Position numbers and translations under genes: made by a program. Shown here piece by piece: positions 7,701 through 12,043 of a stretch of DNA of 12,043 nt. The notes under the pieces were generated by a model. The model searched no databases, had not been told where the DNA came from, and saw only the letters and a program-made list of their open reading frames with translations. Positions within the stretch are counted from its first letter, which is position 1; every line of letters starts with the position of its first letter. The stretch spans positions 1 to 12,043 of the forward strand of contig JAUZEU010000804.1 of the NCBI GenBank assembly GCA_030838885.1, given 5' to 3'. This DNA comes from Bryobacterales bacterium (GTDB lineage: Bacteria > Acidobacteriota > Terriglobia > Bryobacterales > Bryobacteraceae).

Positions 7701-7734
7701 CGTGAAGTGGTGATTATATAAGCTGCACTTCACG
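7701..7734. repeat. Perfect 9-bp inverted repeat, candidate operator
   Basis: CGTGAAGTG at 7701-7709 and its exact reverse complement CACTTCACG at 7726-7734 are separated by 16 bp of AT-rich sequence. Arm centres are 25 bp apart, a little over two helical turns, which suits two dimers or one large dimer of a repressor. One arm overlaps the DUF1501 stop codon (7732-7730), and the other ends seven bases before the M81 ATG. As RNA it could also form a stem with a large loop. No T-tract follows, so a terminator is unlikely. Confidence 0.65.
7713..7718 (-). promoter_or_regulatory. Candidate -10 box for the M81-enolase-MFS block
   Basis: The minus strand reads an exact TATAAT at 7718-7713, centred between the arms of the 9-bp inverted repeat and 19 bases before the M81 ATG. 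No good -35 is present at 16-18 bp (ATCGTT at 17 bp), so an activator or extended contacts may be needed. The leader would be only about a dozen bases and without a Shine-Dalgarno. Confidence 0.4.
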
Positions 7735-9163
7735 CAACGATCTCGTGAATGACATTTCCGCCAACGTCTGTAAGCCTGAACTGTCGGCCCTGGAAAAGAT
7801 ATGTCAGCTTCTGGTGGTCGATTCCCAACAGGTGGAGAATTGTCGCCTGCAGATCATGGACATGAACGCCCCCATCCGCCACGTTAAAGCCATAATCGTC
7901 CGAACTGCCGTGCGCGTGCCCTGGCTTGACCCCGCCGCCCGCCATCCACAGTGAGAACACTCGCCCGTGATGATCGCGGCCATAACTGGTGGGCTTGAGC
8001 GTACCCTGGGCGTACGGAGTTCGGCCGAACTCACCACCCCAGATGACGAGAGTATCTTTCAACATGCCGCGCTGCTTCAGGTCGAGAATGAGACCGGCCG
8101 CGGGCTGATCGGTATCGCGTGCCAGAACCGGCAGCTTTTCCGTGAGCCCGCCATGGTGGTCCCAACCACGGTGATACAGCTGAATGAAACGGACGTTGCG
8201 CTCGGCCAGGCGGCGAGCCAGCAGGCAGTTCGCCGCAAAGGTTCCGGGCTTACGGGAATCCGGGCCATAGAGAGTGTGTACGTGTTCCGGCTCACGGGAG
8301 GTGTCGACCAGATCGGGAACACTGGTTTGCATCCGGAACGCCATCTCATACTGCGCAATTCGTGTCTCGATTTCCGGGTCGCCCACCCGCTGGTGCAGTT
8401 GCGTATTCAGCGCTGCAAGCGAATCGAGTTGCATGCGGCGAAGCTCCGGCGAAATGCCGGGTGGATTCGAGAGATCGAGTACGGGGTCGCCCGCGCTTCG
8501 AAACTGCACCCCCTGATATCGACTGGGCAGGAATCCGGAGCCCCATAACCGCGAGAGCAAACCCTGATCCGCCATGCCATTGCCGGGCAGGGAATTCAGT
8601 ACCACGAACGAGGGCAGATTTTCGTTCTCGCTGCCCAGCCCGTAGTCGATCCAGGAGCCGAAGCTGGGGCGGCCCGGCAACTGGCTTCCCGTCTGCATGA
8701 AGGTAATGGCCGGGTCATGATTGATGGCTTCTGTGTGGACGCCGCGCAACATGCAGATATCATCGGCAACTTTGCCCGTGTGGGGCAGCAGGTCGCTGAG
8801 CCAGCGGCCGCACTGCCCATGCTGCTGGAAGCCATATATCGTTGGGACTACCGGGAAGCGGTCCTGCTGAGCCACCATGCCGGTGATGCGCTGCGTGCCG
8901 AAGACAGACGGAGGAATGTCCTGGTCGTAGCGGCCTTTCATCTCCGGCTTATAGTCAAACAGGTCGAGATGCGACGGGCCGCCCGCCTGGAATAAAAAGA
9001 TGACGCGTTTGGCTCGCGGCGCAAAGTTGGGAAACAGACGCGATGCAGCGGTCGCCGCTGAGTCGCCCAGAAGGGCGTGCAGGGCCGCGGCGCCGAGCCC
9101 GTAGCCAGTGCGTGCCAGAAGCTCACGACGGGAGGTGAATATTATGTAATTGCGGCATTCCAT
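7730..9163 (-). CDS. DUF1501 domain protein, Tat-exported
   Basis: The 477-residue product belongs to the DUF1501 family, related to the alkaline phosphatase/sulfatase fold and common in Planctomycetes, Acidobacteria and relatives; no reaction is established. The N-terminus carries a twin-arginine signal: SRRELL (11-16) followed by the hydrophobic run 'TGYGLGAAALHALLG', so it is folded before export. Family landmarks are 'FLFQAGGPSHLDLFDYKPEM' (56-75), 'GVHTEAINHDPA' (141-152), 'YHRGWDHHGGL' (330-340), 'WGGEFGRTP' (375-383) and 'GRDHHG' (395-400), followed by 'GGGVKPGHAHGSSDDYGF' (409-426). These His and Asp residues are likely metal ligands. It starts eight bases after the stop of the DUF1549/DUF1553 gene, the usual partner order, so the two are cotranscribed and probably act together outside the cytoplasm. 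Its stop codon lies in one arm of the 9-bp inverted repeat. Confidence 0.93.
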   Translation of the reverse strand: MECRNYIIFTSRRELLARTGYGLGAAALHALLGDSAATAASRLFPNFAPRAKRVIFLFQAGGPSHLDLFDYKPEMKGRYDQDIPPSVFGTQRITGMVAQQDRFPVVPTIYGFQQHGQCGRWLSDLLPHTGKVADDICMLRGVHTEAINHDPAITFMQTGSQLPGRPSFGSWIDYGLGSENENLPSFVVLNSLPGNGMADQGLLSRLWGSGFLPSRYQGVQFRSAGDPVLDLSNPPGISPELRRMQLDSLAALNTQLHQRVGDPEIETRIAQYEMAFRMQTSVPDLVDTSREPEHVHTLYGPDSRKPGTFAANCLLARRLAERNVRFIQLYHRGWDHHGGLTEKLPVLARDTDQPAAGLILDLKQRGMLKDTLVIWGGEFGRTPYAQGTLKPTSYGRDHHGRVFSLWMAGGGVKPGHAHGSSDDYGFNVADGGVHVHDLQATILHLLGIDHQKLTYLFQGRQFRLTDVGGNVIHEIVA

Positions 9164-9171
9164 ACGAATCG

Positions 9172-12043
9172 TCAGCCCTTCGTGATTACTTCGTCCATGT
9201 TCAGAATGATGTTGGCAACGGCGGTGTATGCGGCCAGTTCGGCCGCAGCTATCGATGAATCTGAGCGGGATGCGCCGACCGCTATCAGGGTCCGCGCACC
9301 GGCTTCATCGGCGCGGTAAGCCGTCAGCATTTGGTCGAGGCTGGTTCGCAGAACCCGCAACTCATGTTCCTCTGGTGCGCGTCCGGTAGCAAGGCGGAAC
9401 GCAAATACCAGCCGGGCCTGCGGATCCGGGCCGCCTTCCCGCATAGACCGCTCAGCCAGCTTGCGCGCAGCCTCTACGAAGATGGGGTCGTTCAGCAGCG
9501 TCAACGCCTGCAGCGGTGTGTTGGTGTTGGAACGGCGCACAATACAGACCTCGCGGTCCGGCGCGTCGAACACGTTCATCACCGGGTGCGGCACAGTGCG
9601 CTTCCAAAACGTATACAGGCTGCGGCGGTAAAGATCGTCGCCTTTGCTCTCCACCCATGTGGTGCCGGGATAGGTCGCCGCCACGACGATGCCTTTGTAG
9701 AGATCCGGCGGTTGATAAGGGTAAACGCTCGGGCCGCCAACGCGCGGCTTCAACAGGCCGGATATCTGAAGCGCCTGATCGCGAATGGCTTCTGCAGGCA
9801 GGCGGAAGCGCGGTCCGTGCGCCAGCAGGCGATTCTCCGGATCGCGCGCGATCAGTTCCGGCGAGCCGGCCGAATCCTGACGGTACGTGGATGAAAGCAC
9901 CATCTGTTTCATCAGCGCTTTGACGTTCCACCCGGAATCGACGAACTCACGCGCCATCCAGTCCAGCAGCTCCGGATGGCTGGGCCACTCGCCTTGCAGG
10001 CCAAAGTTGTCACTGGTCTTGACCAGACCCTGCCCGAATAGCTGTTGCCAGAAGCGGTTGACCACGACCCGCGACGTGAGCGGATGGTCGGGCTTAGTCA
10101 GCCATCGTGCCAGACCCAGGCGATTCTTCGGAGCGCCCGCGGGCCACTTTCCCAGCAGTTCTTCTGGTACACCCGCGTCCACCTTCTCCCCCGGCACGTC
10201 ATAGGAGCCGCGCAGCAGAATGTGGGTTTCTCGCGGGCTCGGCATCTCCTGCATCACCATCACGGTGGGGACATCGCGGCGAAGAGCCAGCAGTTCGGCG
10301 CGCAGTCGCTGGAGTTTCGCGAAATTGTTTGCGAAATCTTTGTTGGAGGACTTCAGTTCAGCCTCACGCAGCCATTTCAGTTCTACAGCCGAAGCGTTGC
10401 GCTCACGCTGGTGCTCCGCTGCAAGCGGCAGAGCGCGGGTCTCAAACACACCAGCAATTTCAGCGGGCTTGAGGGCGCTGTTCCAAAAGCTGATCTCACC
10501 CAGTTGTCCCGCAAACTTCGCACTCTCCTTGCCGTTATCCCAACCGATGCGAAAAGTGGTCTGCGTGGGTTTATCGCCCTTCGCATCCGGCAGCGTCAGA
10601 TCGTCATTGAGGACGACGGTCGGCACCTCTTGTCCGTCCACGAACATCTGCACCCAGGCGGCACGAACCCGCATGTCGCTCGTTTCCGTTGTTCCCTTGT
10701 AAGCCAGTGCCACATGCCGCCACTCTCCCGGCGGCAGGCCAGCGCCTTCGGACCGTACGCGAATTGAATAGGCGGGAAAACGCTGGCTCAGCCGAAACTC
10801 CAACTCACCGCCTTTCAGACGGACTTCGATACCGCTGCCGTAGGTCGCCGCCGCAGTGTTCTGGGAATAGTCAATGGCGGAGAGCAGCGCCACATCCTGA
10901 TCCGCCGCGGCGGGATTCAGCCACGCGCTGAAGGTGAGGGGCTCGCGCTTCGATATGGGCACCGGCTTCGGAGCCATTCCACCAACAGTGCAGGAGTTAC
11001 TTTCGCACAGGATTTGGGTGGGCGGCGGGTCGCCCTGTGTGTTGGCGGCAGCAATGTTCCTGTGCGGCTTCCACGACTTCTCGCCGCGCTCGACCTTCAT
11101 GGAAAGCGTGCCAATCGCAGCTTCGAGCGTACGCATCCTGCTCTGCTGTTCGGCAGTGGGCGCCGGAATCATCGGCACCGCATTGGCAACCCGGCCGTCC
11201 TCGCCCAGTTCAGCGATGTTATTGAAGAAGGCCGAGAACCGGTAATGGTCGCGCTGAGTTATAGGATCGAATTTGTGGTCGTGGCAGTGAGCGCACTCCA
11301 GCGTGAGCCCCAGCCATGCCATGCCCAGCGTTCGGACACGGTCGGCCACATACTCCACCCGGTACTCTTCTTCAATAATGCCGCCTTCGGAATTGATCAC
11401 ATGATTGCGTTCGAAGCCGGTGGCAATACGCTGATCGAGCGTTGCATTCGGCAATAAGTCACCGGCTAATTGCTCGGTGAGAAAGGCATCGTAGGGCTTG
11501 TTGGAGTTGAAGCTTTGGATGACCCAGTCGCGCCAGCGCCACATAGACCGCTCTGCATCGTTGTTAAAGCCGTGCGTATCCGCATAGCGTGCAACATCAA
11601 GCCAATCCATCGCCATGCGCTCACCGTACGCGGGTGAGGCCAGGAGGCGATCCACAGCGGACTCATAGGCGGCTTCACCATGTTCTTTCACATCCTTTGC
11701 GAAGGAGTCGAGTTCGGCAGGTGAGGCAGGCAGGCCGGTGAGGTCCAGCGAAACGCGCCGGAGCCAGGTTCCGGGGGGCGCCGCGGGACCGGGATGAAGG
11801 CCTTCCGTCTGCAATCGCTGGCTTACGAAAGCATCGATGGGATTTCTGATCCAGCCAGAGTTGCCCGTCTGTGGAATGGCGGGCCGCTGAGGAGGAACGA
11901 AGCTCCAGTGTTTGGTATATCTGCCGCCTTCTTCGATCCAGCGCTTCAGAATCGCGATCTGCTCGGGCGTGAGGGTCCTGTTGGAAGACACCGGCGGCAT
12001 CCGCCTGGATTCCTGCGCGGCCGTAATGCGTCCGTACAAAAGG
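9172..12043 (-). CDS. DUF1549-LamG-DUF1553 protein, 5' end missing
   Basis: The gene continues past the right edge. In-frame codons run to the last bases, and the TTG at 12039 is only an internal Leu. The first 40 visible residues ('RITAAQESRRMPP', 'LTPEQIAILKRWIEEGG') are the tail of a Planctomycete cytochrome C domain, whose heme CxxCH should lie outside the window. Numbering from Leu 12039, DUF1549 spans about 65-285 with 'RRVSLDLTGLP' and a CAHCH at 249-253 (LECAHCHDHKFDP) that could bind heme. A Glu/Arg-rich helix is near 297-320, a LamG/concanavalin-like domain at about 366-535 ('FSAWLNP', 'WRHVALAY', 'IGEISFW'-like), and a coiled-coil-like linker at 540-595. DUF1553 spans about 637-900 ('NRLGLARWL', 'VVNRFWQQLFGQGLV', 'SSTYRQDS', 'RRSNTNTPLQALTLLNDP'). 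The family is extracytoplasmic and probably redox- or glycan-related; no reaction is proven. It heads the DUF1501 transcript. Confidence 0.93.
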   Translation of the reverse strand, partial: LLYGRITAAQESRRMPPVSSNRTLTPEQIAILKRWIEEGGRYTKHWSFVPPQRPAIPQTGNSGWIRNPIDAFVSQRLQTEGLHPGPAAPPGTWLRRVSLDLTGLPASPAELDSFAKDVKEHGEAAYESAVDRLLASPAYGERMAMDWLDVARYADTHGFNNDAERSMWRWRDWVIQSFNSNKPYDAFLTEQLAGDLLPNATLDQRIATGFERNHVINSEGGIIEEEYRVEYVADRVRTLGMAWLGLTLECAHCHDHKFDPITQRDHYRFSAFFNNIAELGEDGRVANAVPMIPAPTAEQQSRMRTLEAAIGTLSMKVERGEKSWKPHRNIAAANTQGDPPPTQILCESNSCTVGGMAPKPVPISKREPLTFSAWLNPAAADQDVALLSAIDYSQNTAAATYGSGIEVRLKGGELEFRLSQRFPAYSIRVRSEGAGLPPGEWRHVALAYKGTTETSDMRVRAAWVQMFVDGQEVPTVVLNDDLTLPDAKGDKPTQTTFRIGWDNGKESAKFAGQLGEISFWNSALKPAEIAGVFETRALPLAAEHQRERNASAVELKWLREAELKSSNKDFANNFAKLQRLRAELLALRRDVPTVMVMQEMPSPRETHILLRGSYDVPGEKVDAGVPEELLGKWPAGAPKNRLGLARWLTKPDHPLTSRVVVNRFWQQLFGQGLVKTSDNFGLQGEWPSHPELLDWMAREFVDSGWNVKALMKQMVLSSTYRQDSAGSPELIARDPENRLLAHGPRFRLPAEAIRDQALQISGLLKPRVGGPSVYPYQPPDLYKGIVVAATYPGTTWVESKGDDLYRRSLYTFWKRTVPHPVMNVFDAPDREVCIVRRSNTNTPLQALTLLNDPIFVEAARKLAERSMREGGPDPQARLVFAFRLATGRAPEEHELRVLRTSLDQMLTAYRADEAGARTLIAVGASRSDSSIAAAELAAYTAVANIILNMDEVITKG

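Noticed and set aside
10045..10767. Long plus-strand reading frame (240 codons) opposite the DUF1549/DUF1553 gene
   Set aside because: The product is low-complexity, Arg/His/Ser-rich and without a family pattern. It is antisense to a clearly conserved domain protein, as expected in high-GC DNA.
12037..12039. TTG as the start of the DUF1549/DUF1553 protein
   Set aside because: It falls inside the conserved end of a Planctomycete cytochrome C domain, so the true start lies beyond the window.

Overview
The window is a compact, GC-rich bacterial stretch in which every convincing gene lies on the minus strand. Reading therefore runs from the right edge to the left. The families suggest a soil Acidobacteriota of the Solibacter/Bryobacterales type. 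The clues are a DUF1549/LamG/DUF1553 protein paired with a Tat-exported DUF1501 protein, a cytochrome c-quinoprotein fusion with an '..YAQ' signal-peptide end, and an exported protein of a kind I associate with Acidobacteria. Planctomycetes share the DUF1501/DUF1553 pair, so the assignment is inference and not proof.

Layout in transcription order: (1) 12043-9172, a large surface protein missing its 5' end (end of a Planctomycete cytochrome C domain, then DUF1549 with a CxxCH, LamG and DUF1553). (2) 9163-7730, a DUF1501 protein with a twin-arginine signal, 8 bp downstream. (3) 7734-7701, a perfect 9-bp inverted repeat enclosing a TATAAT box, a likely operator/promoter. (4) 7693-3842, a tightly coupled three-gene catabolic block: M81 (MlrC-like) metalloenzyme, mandelate racemase-type enolase-superfamily enzyme and MFS transporter, with 1-nt and 8-nt overlaps; the transporter starts at a TTG inside the end of the enolase gene. 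(5) 3716-2667, an exported protein of unknown function with a strong ribosome binding site. (6) 2428-1997, an exported NTF2/DUF4440-like protein. (7) 1938-1, a cytochrome c-PQQ quinoprotein that lacks only its extreme C-terminus at the left edge.

Working model (inference): the transporter imports a small organic or sugar acid or an amide conjugate. The M81 enzyme cleaves an amide-type bond, and the enolase-superfamily enzyme racemises or dehydrates the carboxylate product. The DUF1549/DUF1553 and DUF1501 proteins would act outside the cytoplasm on a larger precursor. The quinoprotein is a periplasmic dehydrogenase that passes electrons to its own heme domain; it keeps a Glu/Asn/Asp/Asp metal-ligand set including the extra Asp found in lanthanide-dependent alcohol dehydrogenases, but lacks the vicinal cysteine pair. 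I saw no tRNA, rRNA, CRISPR array, insertion sequence or phage gene. The only gene-free stretches are short (at most 238 bp).
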